Shown: positions 1-8,386 of the stretch, piece after piece
How positions within the stretch are numbered: position 1 is the stretch's first letter
Layout of the letters: each line of letters starts with the position of its first letter
DNA from: JANWZL01 sp037445185
GTDB taxonomy: Bacteria > Pseudomonadota > Gammaproteobacteria > Burkholderiales > Thiobacillaceae
Reading direction: 5' to 3'
NCBI GenBank assembly: GCA_037445185.1
Contig: JBBIKZ010000022.1
Coordinates: forward strand, 1 to 25,724
DNA length: 25,724 nucleotides
Translations under genes and position numbers: made by a program
The notes under the pieces: generated by a model
Databases searched by the model: none
Seen by the model: the letters and a program-made list of their open reading frames with translations, nothing else
Told to the model about the DNA's origin: nothing

Positions 1-1
1 G

Positions 2-673
2 AACGCCCGCTGGGAGGTCATCCGCGACCTCTACAGCATCTGTCTGCGCATCCAGGCCGACAAGGAGCTGGCCGCCTCAGCGGGCATACGCGAGGGCCTC
101 ACGCCGGAGGAAATCCTGGACATCAAGCTCTACGGCTTCGTCACCGAGCGCACCAAGGCCGGCTTGCATCAACGCACCCTGGCGAGCAGCCGTCCCGATG
201 TCTACGAGCGCTGGCCGCTGGAGGACCTGAGCGAGCACGGGGCGGGCACCCTGATGCGCATCGACGACAGCGACTGGCTCAAGATCGGCAAGCTCGTCGC
301 CCTGCGCCGGGACCCGGGTGACGACTGGCGCCTCGGGGTGGTGCGCCGCATCACCCGCATCGACCACGAATGGCGCAAGATCGGCATCGAGTTCATCAGC
401 CACCGTCCACAGCTCGCCACCCTCGAGCCCGACGCGCCCTCGACCATGAGCTACAGCGTCGACGACAGCGGCCTGTTGCCGAGCTCACAGGCCAGCCTGG
501 CCCTGCTGCTGACCTATGGCGAGGCCTCGCTCCTGCTGCTGGAGAGCGCGAAATATACCCACGGCAAGACCTATCGGCTCAAGTCGGAGGGCGAGACCCA
601 GCACATCCGTCTCGATTCGGTCCGGGACCGGGGGGATGGCTGGCTGCTGGCGACCTACACCGTATTCGGCTGA
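2..673 (+). CDS. 3' part of unrecognised protein, possibly PilZ-like
   Basis: The reading frame is open from the left edge to a TGA at 671-673, giving the last 223 residues; the start lies outside the window. I do not recognise the family with certainty. A charged helical first part is followed by a segment around residues 98-128 that reads LVALRR...WRLGVVRRI...KIGIEFIS. This basic, beta-rich pattern resembles PilZ-type barrels that bind cyclic di-GMP, but the full RxxxR plus D/NxSxxG signature is not obvious. No signal peptide or membrane segment is visible in this part, so it is probably cytoplasmic. It lies 222 bases upstream of the sigma-54 regulator on the same strand, and a GC-rich hairpin follows it. 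A second-messenger sensing role would suit the neighbouring motor operon, but that is inference. Confidence 0.6.
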   Translation, partial: NARWEVIRDLYSICLRIQADKELAASAGIREGLTPEEILDIKLYGFVTERTKAGLHQRTLASSRPDVYERWPLEDLSEHGAGTLMRIDDSDWLKIGKLVALRRDPGDDWRLGVVRRITRIDHEWRKIGIEFISHRPQLATLEPDAPSTMSYSVDDSGLLPSSQASLALLLTYGEASLLLLESAKYTHGKTYRLKSEGETQHIRLDSVRDRGDGWLLATYTVFG

Positions 674-699
674 CGCCGCCGCGGCCTGCCCCGCCGCAT

Positions 700-716
700 G
701 GCGCGACATTCGCGCC
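700..716 (+). other. GC hairpin after the first gene
   Basis: A perfect 7-bp inverted repeat, GGCGCGA/TCGCGCC, with a CAT loop lies 27 bases after the stop codon. There is no T tract, so it may be an RNA-stabilising hairpin rather than an intrinsic terminator. Confidence 0.35.
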
Positions 717-895
717 GCCAGCGATGGCGTGGGGCGGTCCCTCGCCGGGCGCTCGCCTGACGCTTCAGGCCCTGCCCGTCGCCGTCGTTGCCGGACGTCC
801 CGCCAATGTTGACGGGACCGATGCCCGAGCGCAGGCCGCAGGCACCCTGAAGTCACCCCGCATTCCTGCCGATATAGCGCCCAGGAGGTACACCC

Positions 896-2323
896 ATGAA
901 CCCTGCCAAGCCCGGCCTGCTGATCGTCGACGACGATCCCCTGATCACCGACACCCTGCATTTCGTCCTGTCGCGGGATTTCGAGGTCTTCGTGGCCGAA
1001 TCCCGCGCCCAGGTCAAAAGCCTGCTCACCCAGCTGCAATCGGTGCCGCCCCTGGCCCTGGTGGACCTGGGACTGCCGCCCGCCCAGCACAAACCGGACG
1101 AGGGCTTCTCCCTCATCTCCGACCTGCTCAACCATTCCAAGACGATCAAGATCCTGGTCCTGTCGGGTCAGAACGACGAGGCCAATGCCCGTCATGCGCG
1201 CGCCCTGGGGGCCATCGACTTCATCCCCAAGCCGGCCGAGCCGGCCAGGATCAAACAGGCGCTGCTCACGGCCCTGCGATTCGACCAGGCCGAGGCGGTC
1301 GTGCCGACCACCGCGGCTGCGGTGCAGGACGACATCATCGTCGGCAGGAGCTTCGTCATCGAGCGCCTGCGGCAACAGATCCGGCTCTATGCCGATGCCC
1401 CCTTCCCGGTCCTGATCGAGGGGGAATCGGGCAGCGGCAAGGAGCTGGTGGCCAAAAGCCTGCACCGCTGGGCCAAGCGCGCGGACAAGCCCTATTTGGC
1501 CCTCAATTGTGCGGCCATCTCGCCCACGCTGGTCGAGCCCACCCTGTTCGGCTATGCCAAGGGGGCCTTCACCGGGGCCACCCAGGCCCATTCCGGCTAC
1601 TTCGAGGATGCGCGCGACGGCACCCTGTTCCTGGACGAGATCGGCGAGCTGCCGCTAGAGCTGCAGGCCAAGCTGCTGCGGGTGCTGGAAAACGGCGAGT
1701 ATCAGCGCGTAGGCGAGACGCAGAGCCGTTTCTCCAACGCGCGTATCGTCGCCGCCACCAACCGGGACCTGCGCCGCGAGGTGCGTGAGGGCCGCTTCCG
1801 CGGCGACCTCTATCACCGCCTGTCGGTCTTCACGATCCAGGTGCCGCCCTTGCGCGAACAGCAGGAGGACAAACTGGCCCTGCTCGACCATTTCCGCACC
1901 CTCTACAGCCGGGAGGCGAAGGTGCCGCCCTTCTCCCTGACCGCCGATGCGCAGCGCATCTGGGAGGAGTACCACTTCCCCGGCAACGTGCGTGAACTCA
2001 GGAACATCGTCATCCGGCTCACGACCAAGTATGCCGGCCAGAGCGTGGGCCCGCGCGAGCTGGAGGCGGAATTCGACCTCGATCTGGTCAACCCGCAGGC
2101 CATCCCGCTGCCCACCGATGCCCAGGCCCTGCGCGACTACGCCAAGAAGCACTTGAAGAGCGTGCACGGCTTCGAACTGGACCGGGTGATGAAGCAATGG
2201 GAGAAGAGCTACGTCGAGGCCGCCCTGGACATGACCCATGGCAACCTGTCCCAGGCCGCCAAGATCCTCGGCGTGAACCGCACCACGCTGTACAGCCGGA
2301 TGCAGACCTATCAGGAAGACTGA
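896..2323 (+). CDS. Sigma-54-dependent response regulator, PrsR-like
   Basis: A 475-residue NtrC-type activator. The N-terminal receiver has the acidic pocket D12-D14, phospho-acceptor D57 (VDLGLPP), S90 and K112. The AAA+ domain has Walker A GESGSGKE at 176-183, an intact GAFTGA sigma-54 contact loop at 223-228 and a Walker B around FLDEIGE. A Fis-type helix-turn-helix ends the protein (NLSQAAKILGVNRTTLY). The start is well supported by AGGAGGT just upstream of ATG 896. The receiver resembles the PrsR family that controls PEP-CTERM genes together with the kinase PrsK, and a PEP-CTERM gene with a sigma-54 promoter lies downstream. No PrsK or other histidine kinase is in the window. It could instead be an orphan regulator of the adjacent pilus/secretion-like operon. 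The bEBP class is certain; the PrsR assignment is moderate. Confidence 0.9.
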   Translation: MNPAKPGLLIVDDDPLITDTLHFVLSRDFEVFVAESRAQVKSLLTQLQSVPPLALVDLGLPPAQHKPDEGFSLISDLLNHSKTIKILVLSGQNDEANARHARALGAIDFIPKPAEPARIKQALLTALRFDQAEAVVPTTAAAVQDDIIVGRSFVIERLRQQIRLYADAPFPVLIEGESGSGKELVAKSLHRWAKRADKPYLALNCAAISPTLVEPTLFGYAKGAFTGATQAHSGYFEDARDGTLFLDEIGELPLELQAKLLRVLENGEYQRVGETQSRFSNARIVAATNRDLRREVREGRFRGDLYHRLSVFTIQVPPLREQQEDKLALLDHFRTLYSREAKVPPFSLTADAQRIWEEYHFPGNVRELRNIVIRLTTKYAGQSVGPRELEAEFDLDLVNPQAIPLPTDAQALRDYAKKHLKSVHGFELDRVMKQWEKSYVEAALDMTHGNLSQAAKILGVNRTTLYSRMQTYQED

Positions 2324-2378
2324 ATGGTGATGGGTGATGGGATTACCGATTTCCCCATCCCCCATCCCCCATCCCGAC
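2324..2378. repeat. Low-complexity spacer with G-quadruplex motif
   Basis: The spacer between the regulator stop and the ATPase ATG starts with GATGGGTGATGGG. It ends in four C runs (2353-2356, 2359-2363, 2366-2370, 2373-2375) separated by the dinucleotide AT. The minus (template) strand therefore carries a canonical G-quadruplex pattern with 2-base loops. The G-rich and C-rich halves could also pair imperfectly. No Shine-Dalgarno sequence precedes the ATG. Confidence 0.6.
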
Positions 2379-4073
2379 ATGGCTCATCCCCCCGACCCCC
2401 CCAAACTGGGCGAATGGCTGCTGGGCCAGGGGCTCATCAGCCATGACCAGCTCAGGATCGCCCTGACGGAACAGGGCGCGAGCGGGCTGCCGCTGGGGCG
2501 ACAGCTCATCGCCCTGGGCTTCGTCACCGAGGCGACGCTGCGCGACGTGCTGGCGAGCAACGCCGGCGAGGCGAGCATAGACCTCGCCCAGGTGGTGGCC
2601 GACCCGGAGGCCCTACAGCTCGCCCCCGAGCCGCTCGCCCGGCGGCATCGCCTGCTGCCGCTGGCGGTGGATTTCGATCAGCGCGTGTTCACCGTGGCGG
2701 TGCCCGATCTGTACGACCTGGTGGCCCTGGACCAGTTGCGCGCCCATCTGGAGGGGCGTTTCGAGATCCGCCCGGTGCTGGCCGCGGAGGCGCAGATCCT
2801 GGAATGCCTCGACCGCTTCTACGGCTTCGACCTGTCCGTCGACGGCATCCTGCGCGAGATCGAGACCGGCGAGGTGGATTACCTCTCGCTGCAAAGCGGC
2901 GGCGGCGAATACACCCAGCCGGTGGTGCGCCTGGTCAACGCCCTGCTGGCCGACGCGGTCAAGCGCGGCGCCTCCGACATCCACCTGGAGCCGGAGGCCA
3001 CCTTCCTGCGCATCCGCTACCGCATCGACGGCGTGCTCGAACACAGCCGCAGCCTGCACCGCAAGTACTGGACGGCCATCTCCGTGCGGCTGAAGATCGT
3101 CGCCGGCCTCAACATCGCCGAATCGCGCGCCCCGCAGGACGGGCGCCTGTCGCTCACCCTGTACGGCCGGCCCATCGACTTCCGCGTCTCCGTGCTGCCC
3201 ACCCTGCACGGCGAGAACATCGTGCTCAGGGTGCTCGACCGCGAAAAGGCCATCATCCCCCTGGAGCGCATGGACCTGCCGCCAGACACCCTGGCCGGCC
3301 TCAAGCAGGCCATCGCCCGCCCGGAAGGCATCCTCATCGTCACCGGGCCCACCGGTTCCGGCAAGACCACCACCCTCTACTCGCTGCTCTCCCATCTCAA
3401 CCGGGAGGACGTCAACATCATGACGCTGGAGGACCCGGTGGAGTATCCGCTGCCGCGCATCCGCCAGACCTCGATCAGCGAACTGGTGAAGGTGGACTTC
3501 GCCAACGGCATCCGCTCCATCCTGCGCCAGGACCCGGACATCATCCTGGTCGGCGAGATCCGCGACCGGGAGACCGCCGAGATGGCCTTCCGCGCCGCCA
3601 TGACCGGCCACCTCGTCCTCTCGACGCTGCACACCCAATCGGCCTTGGGCGTCATTCCGCGCCTGCTGGACATGGGCATCCCGCCCGGCATCCTCGCCGG
3701 CAACATCATCGCCGTCGTCGCCCAGCGTCTGGTGCGCAGGCTCTGCCCCCACTGCAAGGAAGCCTACGCCCCCGGCGCCGAGGAGCGGCACTGGCTGGGC
3801 GAGGCGGCCGGCACGCTCTACCGCGCCGCGGGCTGCGTACACTGTGCCTACAAGGGCTATCGCGGGCGTCTGCCGCTGATGGAACTGCTCCTCGTCGACG
3901 ATGCCATCGACGCGGCCATCGCCCGCAACGCCACCGTGCGCGAACTGGCGGAGCTGGCCGCCAGCCGCGGCCTGCGCCCGCTCGCTGCCGACGGCCTGCG
4001 CCGGGTCATGGCGGGGGAGACCTCGCTCGCCGAGGTCTCGAGGGTGGTCGACCTGACACGGCGGCTGGGATGA
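2379..4073 (+). CDS. GspE/PilB-type assembly ATPase
   Basis: A 564-residue traffic ATPase that would power assembly of a pilus or pseudopilus from the cytoplasmic face of the inner membrane. An MshEN-type N-terminal domain (LGEWLLGQGLI...LGRQLIALGFV) is followed by the secretion ATPase core: GASDIHLEP, Walker A GPTGSGKTTT at about 323, the Asp-box/Walker B region IILVGEIRDRETAE and a His-box region. A zinc-binding insertion has CxxC at 456/459 and 486/489. ATG 2379 was chosen because translation from GTG 2334 would run through the low-complexity spacer and add a non-homologous proline-rich leader. It is the first gene of a five-gene operon continuing to 8282. Whether it belongs with T2SS, MSHA-like or T4P ATPases cannot be settled without a tree. 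Confidence 0.92.
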   Translation: MAHPPDPPKLGEWLLGQGLISHDQLRIALTEQGASGLPLGRQLIALGFVTEATLRDVLASNAGEASIDLAQVVADPEALQLAPEPLARRHRLLPLAVDFDQRVFTVAVPDLYDLVALDQLRAHLEGRFEIRPVLAAEAQILECLDRFYGFDLSVDGILREIETGEVDYLSLQSGGGEYTQPVVRLVNALLADAVKRGASDIHLEPEATFLRIRYRIDGVLEHSRSLHRKYWTAISVRLKIVAGLNIAESRAPQDGRLSLTLYGRPIDFRVSVLPTLHGENIVLRVLDREKAIIPLERMDLPPDTLAGLKQAIARPEGILIVTGPTGSGKTTTLYSLLSHLNREDVNIMTLEDPVEYPLPRIRQTSISELVKVDFANGIRSILRQDPDIILVGEIRDRETAEMAFRAAMTGHLVLSTLHTQSALGVIPRLLDMGIPPGILAGNIIAVVAQRLVRRLCPHCKEAYAPGAEERHWLGEAAGTLYRAAGCVHCAYKGYRGRLPLMELLLVDDAIDAAIARNATVRELAELAASRGLRPLAADGLRRVMAGETSLAEVSRVVDLTRRLG

Positions 4074-4175
4074 GCCGCGAACGCTTCGGACATGATGGTG
4101 GCGGGAGTACACCCCGCATTCGCCGGCTGGGTGCCGCTCCCCTTCCCTCATCCCTCTTCCCCTACCCTATCGCCC
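4074..4175. repeat. C-rich spacer with second G-quadruplex motif
   Basis: Between the ATPase stop and the platform-protein ATG, six C runs of three or four (4139-4142, 4145-4147, 4152-4154, 4159-4162, 4165-4167, 4173-4175) are separated by loops of 2-5 bases. The template strand carries a multi-run G-quadruplex pattern ending directly at the start codon. No Shine-Dalgarno sequence is visible. Confidence 0.55.
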
Positions 4176-5378
4176 ATGCCCTACTTCCGCTACAAGGCCG
4201 CTGACCTGGCTGGCGGCGTCAGCCGGGGCACGCTCTATGCCGCCAACGAGGCGGACGTCGAACTGCGCCTCAGGCAGATGGGGCTCGTCCTCGTCCGCCT
4301 GCGCCCGGCTGCCCGTCACACCTGGTCCTGGCGGCGCCGTGTCACGCGCCGCGACCTGATCGGCTTCTGCTTTCATGTCCAGCAGCTCAGCCGCGCCGGC
4401 GTGCCGTTGCTCGACGGCCTGCGCGACCTGATCGCGGTGACGGGCAACACGCATTTCCGCGAGGTCCTGTCGCTGGTGGCGGACGACCTCGAAGGCGGCA
4501 GGCTGTTATCCGAGGCCCTGGCGCATCATCCCCAGGTGTTCGACCCGGTCTTCGTCGCCCTGGTGCAGGCGGCCGAGGCCAGCGACCAGCTGGGGCTGGT
4601 CTGCGAGCGCCTGGAGACGCGCCTCAAGGCGCAGGAGGAGCTCGCGGCGGAGTTCACCCGTCTGCTCATCTACCCCGCGGTGGTGGGGCTCGCCGTCCTC
4701 GCCGCCGCCTGGGTGTTGCTGTTCTACCTGACGCCCAAACTGGCCACCCTGGTGGCGAGCCTCGATCTGCAGGTCCCCCTCGTCACCCGCTGGCTCATGA
4801 CCGTGGCCGGTTGGGCCGAAGGGCACGCCATCTGGCTGATGGGCCTGGGTGGTGCCCTGGCCCTGGCCGCCGCCTCCGCCTGGCAGCGCCTGGAGGGACT
4901 GCGCGAGTACCTCGACCGGCTGCTGCTGCGCCTGCCCGCGCTCGGCGAGGCCATCCGCAAGTCGGCCCTCGCCCGCTTCACCGGCCTGTTCGCGCTGTTG
5001 ACGGAATCCGGCCTCAACATCCTGGAGGCGCTCACGGCCTGCGAGAAGAGCGTCGGCAACCGCCACCTCGCGCGCCAGATCGCGCGTGCCGGGCAGCTCA
5101 TCGCCACCGGCGAGACGGTCAGCGCCAGCTTCCGCCAGGTCGATCTCTTCCCGCCGCTGGTGCTGCGCATGTTGCACACGGGCGAGAGGAGCGGCGCGCT
5201 GGCCGAGGCCCTGGCCAACGCGGCCTGGTTCTTCGCCCGCGACGCCCACGAGACCATTGCGCGCGCCCTGAAACTGGTCGAACCGGCGCTGGCCTTGCTC
5301 CTCGGCGGACTGCTCGCCTTCCTGTTGCTGGCGGTGTTTCTGCCGGTCTACCAGGTCATCGGGGAGATCGGGCTGTGA
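4176..5378 (+). CDS. GspF/PilC-type inner-membrane platform protein
   Basis: A 400-residue polytopic protein, the usual family length, that forms the inner-membrane platform on which the ATPase acts. It begins PYFRYKAADLAGG, typical of the family N-terminus. It carries the duplicated T2SSF domain, each copy with a FxxxLxxLxxSGxxLLxAL-type motif (near residues 70 and 270). Hydrophobic segments lie at YPAVVGLAVLAAAWVLLF, WLMGLGGALALAAA and the C-terminal LLGGLLAFLLLAVFLPVY. ATG 4176 is preferred over the in-frame ATG 4092, which would add 28 proline-rich residues encoded by the C-rich spacer. Its stop overlaps the GTG start of the next gene, indicating translational coupling. Confidence 0.93.
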   Translation: MPYFRYKAADLAGGVSRGTLYAANEADVELRLRQMGLVLVRLRPAARHTWSWRRRVTRRDLIGFCFHVQQLSRAGVPLLDGLRDLIAVTGNTHFREVLSLVADDLEGGRLLSEALAHHPQVFDPVFVALVQAAEASDQLGLVCERLETRLKAQEELAAEFTRLLIYPAVVGLAVLAAAWVLLFYLTPKLATLVASLDLQVPLVTRWLMTVAGWAEGHAIWLMGLGGALALAAASAWQRLEGLREYLDRLLLRLPALGEAIRKSALARFTGLFALLTESGLNILEALTACEKSVGNRHLARQIARAGQLIATGETVSASFRQVDLFPPLVLRMLHTGERSGALAEALANAAWFFARDAHETIARALKLVEPALALLLGGLLAFLLLAVFLPVYQVIGEIGL

Positions 5379-7000
5379 GCGCCCGGCTGCTGCTCTATGT
5401 CTCGCGCGCCGGCGCCAGCCTGGCGCGCTGGGAGGGCGGCCGGTTACGTGAGATACGCGCCCTGCCCGCCGACGCGGAGGGCTGGGGTGTACTGAGCGAC
5501 ACCCTGCGGCGCGCGCCGGGTATGCCGGTCTATGTGGCGGTCGATACGGTCGAGGAGTACTACCGCAGCGAGGTCCTCCCGCGTGTCTGGGGCCGGGACC
5601 GGCGCGAAATGACCGAGCGGCGCCTGCGTCAGCTCCTGCACCAGACCCCCTATTGGGTCGTGCTGCCGCAGGATCCCGCGCGTGACGGACGCATCGGGCG
5701 ACACTACTTGTTCATGGGGCTGACCGCGCCGGAGCTGCTGCAGCCCTGGGTGGAGGTGATGCGGCTGCGCGGCGCGCGCCTGGCCGGCATCTGGCTGTTG
5801 CCCGTCCTCTGCCAGGACCTGCTCGTTCGCTTTCACCTCGCACCGCGGCGGGCGCGCCGCCTCGAGGTCGTCCGGGACCGCCTGCTCGGACGGCAGGCCC
5901 CGGGCGGCACTGCGTCCGATGACGGCGAGCGGCTGCTCCTGGTCACGGAACAGACCGGCGGACTGCGGCTGACCTACTTCGACCACGGTGAGCTGCGCTT
6001 CTCCAGGCTGGCGCCGCTGGAAGGCCGCACGCCGGACGACCCGCTCGCCGCCTATGCCGCCCAGATCGAGCGCACGCGCCAGTCCCTGCTCGCCCAGCGC
6101 CTGCTCAACCGGGGCGAGCCGCTGCGTGTCTGCCTCCTCGACCCCCTGAACACCCTGGCGGGGCTCAGCCAGCGGCTGCCGGGCGACGCCGGCTGGCGCT
6201 GCGAGATCCTCCCGCGACAGCGCCTGCTGGCCGGGCTGGGACTGCCGCCCGCCCTGCTGACGGAATCGAGCGACGCCCTGGCCCTGACCCTCCTCGCCCG
6301 GCCGCCCGCGGGCGGAAACCTCCTGCCGGAGGACGATCGGCGCACCCAGAGGCAGCATCGCCTGCGCCGGGCGATCAGACCGGCCGCCACGCTCTGGCTC
6401 ATCGCCGCCCTGGGTCTTAGCCTCGCCCTGCTCCTGGACGCCTGGCGCCTCAGCCGCGCGGCCGACACCCTGCAGGCCCGCGCCCGGCAGGCGCAGCAGG
6501 AGGCCGGCCGGATGCTGGACCGGGAAGGGGGCGGCGCCCGCTTCGAGGCCCGCTGGCAGACCCATGCCGCCTGGCGTTGGGTCATGGCCCACCGGGCCGA
6601 CCCGGCCGCCACCCTGGCGCGCATCGCCGCCATCTTCGCGCAGCTGCCCGCCATCCGCCTGTCGCACCTGCGCTGGTCCGGCCCCGACACCGCCCAGCCG
6701 CCGCGGCTCACGCTGGAGGGCGAGGTCATGGGCTTCGGTGGCGACTACCGACTGGCCCATGACCGCATCGAGGCCCTGGCCGCGGCCCTGCGCCGGGACG
6801 GCTGGCAGGCCGAAGTCACGCGCTGGCCGCTGGATGTCGCCCCGCACCTCGAAATCCAGGGCGACCTGGGGCGCGATGCGGGCGACCGGCCCGCGCGCTT
6901 CGCACTCGCCCTGACGGCGGCGGGGCGGGTCACACCGGCCGGAGGCCGCGCATCGACCTCGGACCTCGACGCGGGCCGCAGCGGGGGGACGGCGCCATGA
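5375..7000 (+). CDS. Fused PilM-PilN / GspL-like assembly subunit
   Basis: A 541-residue protein starting at a GTG that overlaps the preceding TGA (GTGA). Residues 1 to about 330 form a soluble cytoplasmic part with a weak actin-like (PilM/GspL cyto) character, such as the strand pair LLLVTEQTGGLRLTYF. A single membrane helix follows at about 340-357 (LWLIAALGLSLALLL). Next come a coiled coil (alternating A/Q/E-rich stretch) and a periplasmic ferredoxin-like fold (RLTLEGEVMGF...). This is GspL topology, equal to PilM and PilN in one chain. It should link the ATPase to the periplasmic assembly. The tail is low-complexity Gly/Ala/Thr-rich. Sequence conservation is low, so the call rests on gene order and topology as much as on motifs. 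Confidence 0.72.
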   Translation: MSARLLLYVSRAGASLARWEGGRLREIRALPADAEGWGVLSDTLRRAPGMPVYVAVDTVEEYYRSEVLPRVWGRDRREMTERRLRQLLHQTPYWVVLPQDPARDGRIGRHYLFMGLTAPELLQPWVEVMRLRGARLAGIWLLPVLCQDLLVRFHLAPRRARRLEVVRDRLLGRQAPGGTASDDGERLLLVTEQTGGLRLTYFDHGELRFSRLAPLEGRTPDDPLAAYAAQIERTRQSLLAQRLLNRGEPLRVCLLDPLNTLAGLSQRLPGDAGWRCEILPRQRLLAGLGLPPALLTESSDALALTLLARPPAGGNLLPEDDRRTQRQHRLRRAIRPAATLWLIAALGLSLALLLDAWRLSRAADTLQARARQAQQEAGRMLDREGGGARFEARWQTHAAWRWVMAHRADPAATLARIAAIFAQLPAIRLSHLRWSGPDTAQPPRLTLEGEVMGFGGDYRLAHDRIEALAAALRRDGWQAEVTRWPLDVAPHLEIQGDLGRDAGDRPARFALALTAAGRVTPAGGRASTSDLDAGRSGGTAP

Positions 7001-7542
7001 TCCCGACCGCGCAGCGCGCTGCCTGGGCAACCGTGGTCCTGCTCCTCCTCGCCGGCGCCGCCGCGGTGGGCGTGGCGCTGCACCTGCACGGCGCGGCAGC
7101 GGCGGCGAGGCAGCAGGCGGAACAGGCCTGGCGCGACGCCCAGGCCCGTCTCGAGCGGCTGCCGGCGCGCATCGCCCAGGCCCGTCCCCTGCGCGGCCAG
7201 CTCGCCGAGCTCGACAGGCGCGGCTTCGTCGGCGCGGCGCGGCGGCTCGACTGGGTCTCGGCCCTGGCCCGTAGCCAGCGGGCACTCGCGCTCGAATCCA
7301 TCGCCTGGCGTCTGGAACCCGGCCGGCCTACGGCGCTCACCGGCCTCGGCGCCACGCGCATGCACCTCGACCTCGGTCCCATGACGCCCGACGGCCTGGC
7401 TGCCTTCCTGCAACACCTGGACGGCCTCGGCCAGGGGCTCTTCACCGTCGCACAGTGCGACTGGACGCTCGAGCCCCTGCCGCAGCGCATGCAATGCAGC
7501 CTCGACTGGTGGAACTTCCAAGGCAGCGGAGACAGCCCATGA
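6997..7542 (+). CDS. PilO/GspM-like subunit
   Basis: A 181-residue bitopic protein overlapping the previous gene by 4 bases (ATGA). It has one N-terminal membrane helix (ATVVLLLLAGAAAVGVAL) and an Ala/Gln/Arg-rich coiled coil at about 32-65. A small C-terminal alpha/beta domain ends in CDWTLEPLPQRMQCSLDWW. Size, topology and position after the GspL-like gene fit the PilO/GspM role of heterodimerising with the PilN/GspL periplasmic domain. Sequence motifs alone would not identify it. Two cysteines lie in the last 30 residues and could pair in the periplasm. Confidence 0.62.
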   Translation: MIPTAQRAAWATVVLLLLAGAAAVGVALHLHGAAAAARQQAEQAWRDAQARLERLPARIAQARPLRGQLAELDRRGFVGAARRLDWVSALARSQRALALESIAWRLEPGRPTALTGLGATRMHLDLGPMTPDGLAAFLQHLDGLGQGLFTVAQCDWTLEPLPQRMQCSLDWWNFQGSGDSP

Positions 7543-8282
7543 CGCGGCGGCGGACCTTCACCCCTCGATCGCCTGCGCCCGGCCGGGCGCGGGGCTTCAC
7601 CCTCATCGAGCTGGCGATCGTGCTGTTCATCCTGACCCTGCTCATGGCCGGGGCGATGACCCCGCTCGCGCGTCAGATCCTCGAACGCCAGTCGGCCGAC
7701 ACACGCCGCGGCCTCAAGGACATCGAGACCGCCCTCGTCGGCTATGCCCTGAGCCATCGCGACCCCGCCGGCCGCCCCTACCTGCCCTGCCCGGACCGGC
7801 GCGAGGGCCCGCAGGCCAACGACGGCGTGGAAGACCGCCTGCCCGACGGCACCTGTGCCGTGGTGAGTGGCAACCTGCCCTGGCTCACGCTGGGACTTGG
7901 GCCCACGGACGCCTGGGGCAACCGCCACAGCTATGCCGTCGCCCGCGCCTATGCCCAGGCCCAGGCCGGCATCGTCGCCTATCCCGCCCCGGTCCCCGAA
8001 CTCGAGCTGTGCCTGGACGAACACTGCGCACGCCCTCTGCGGGCCGCGGCCGTGTGGCTGTCGCACGGGCCCAATGGGCTCAGCGCCGTCAATGCCGCCG
8101 GCCGGCCCAATCGACCGGCCATCGGTCGGGACGAACAGGAAAACGCCGACGGCGACCCCGTCTATGTCCACCGCCCCCCGGCCGCCGCCGATCGCCCCGG
8201 CGGCGAATTCGACGACCTGGTGCACTGGCTGGCCCCGGACTACCTAATCGGACGGCTCTGCGGCCAAGGCGGGGCATGCTGA
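7539..8282 (+). CDS. Prepilin-type protein with cysteine-rich C-domain
   Basis: A 247-residue protein coupled to the previous gene by an ATGA overlap. A basic leader of 19 residues ends in the type III signal G|FTLIELAIVLFILTLL, with E at mature position 5. It should be cut by a prepilin peptidase and N-methylated. The mature part has LPCPD, a LPWLTLGLGPTDAWGNR segment and six cysteines, two of them at the extreme C-terminus (LCGQGGAC). These may form disulfides. It is much longer than a major GspG-type pseudopilin and is the only prepilin in this operon. It may be a tip or minor subunit, or the sole pseudopilin of a very short fibre. The stop is followed by REP-like repeats. Confidence 0.85.
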   Translation: MTRRRTFTPRSPAPGRARGFTLIELAIVLFILTLLMAGAMTPLARQILERQSADTRRGLKDIETALVGYALSHRDPAGRPYLPCPDRREGPQANDGVEDRLPDGTCAVVSGNLPWLTLGLGPTDAWGNRHSYAVARAYAQAQAGIVAYPAPVPELELCLDEHCARPLRAAAVWLSHGPNGLSAVNAAGRPNRPAIGRDEQENADGDPVYVHRPPAAADRPGGEFDDLVHWLAPDYLIGRLCGQGGAC

Positions 8283-8303
8283 GGGGCGGACCTGGACAGG
8301 CTG

Positions 8304-8326
8304 GCAGGAGCGGACCTCGTCCGCGA
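8304..8326 (+). repeat. REP-like element, family A, single copy
   Basis: GCAGGAGCGGACCTCGTCCGCGA forms the hairpin GCGGAC-CTC-GTCCGC. It matches the GTAGGAGCGGAC...GTCCGCGA consensus seen at 12539, 20672 and 25541. Confidence 0.7.
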
Positions 8327-8386
8327 GAAAACCAGATCGTCCGTACGGACATCGGCACTGACGAACAAGAGGTCGCAGGCTGTCCC

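Noticed and set aside
370..1788. A 472-codon open frame on the plus strand across the regulator gene
   Set aside because: Its translation is Arg/Pro/Gly-rich with no motif, and the overlapping frame encodes a complete response regulator.
2613..4151. A 512-codon minus-strand frame opposite the ATPase
   Set aside because: It is a GC-rich antisense shadow of a strongly conserved ATPase, without motifs of its own.
4811..5374. Extension of the GspL-like gene upstream into the platform gene
   Set aside because: The frame is open but codes for Arg/Pro-rich shadow sequence; GTG 5375 with the GTGA overlap is the sensible start.
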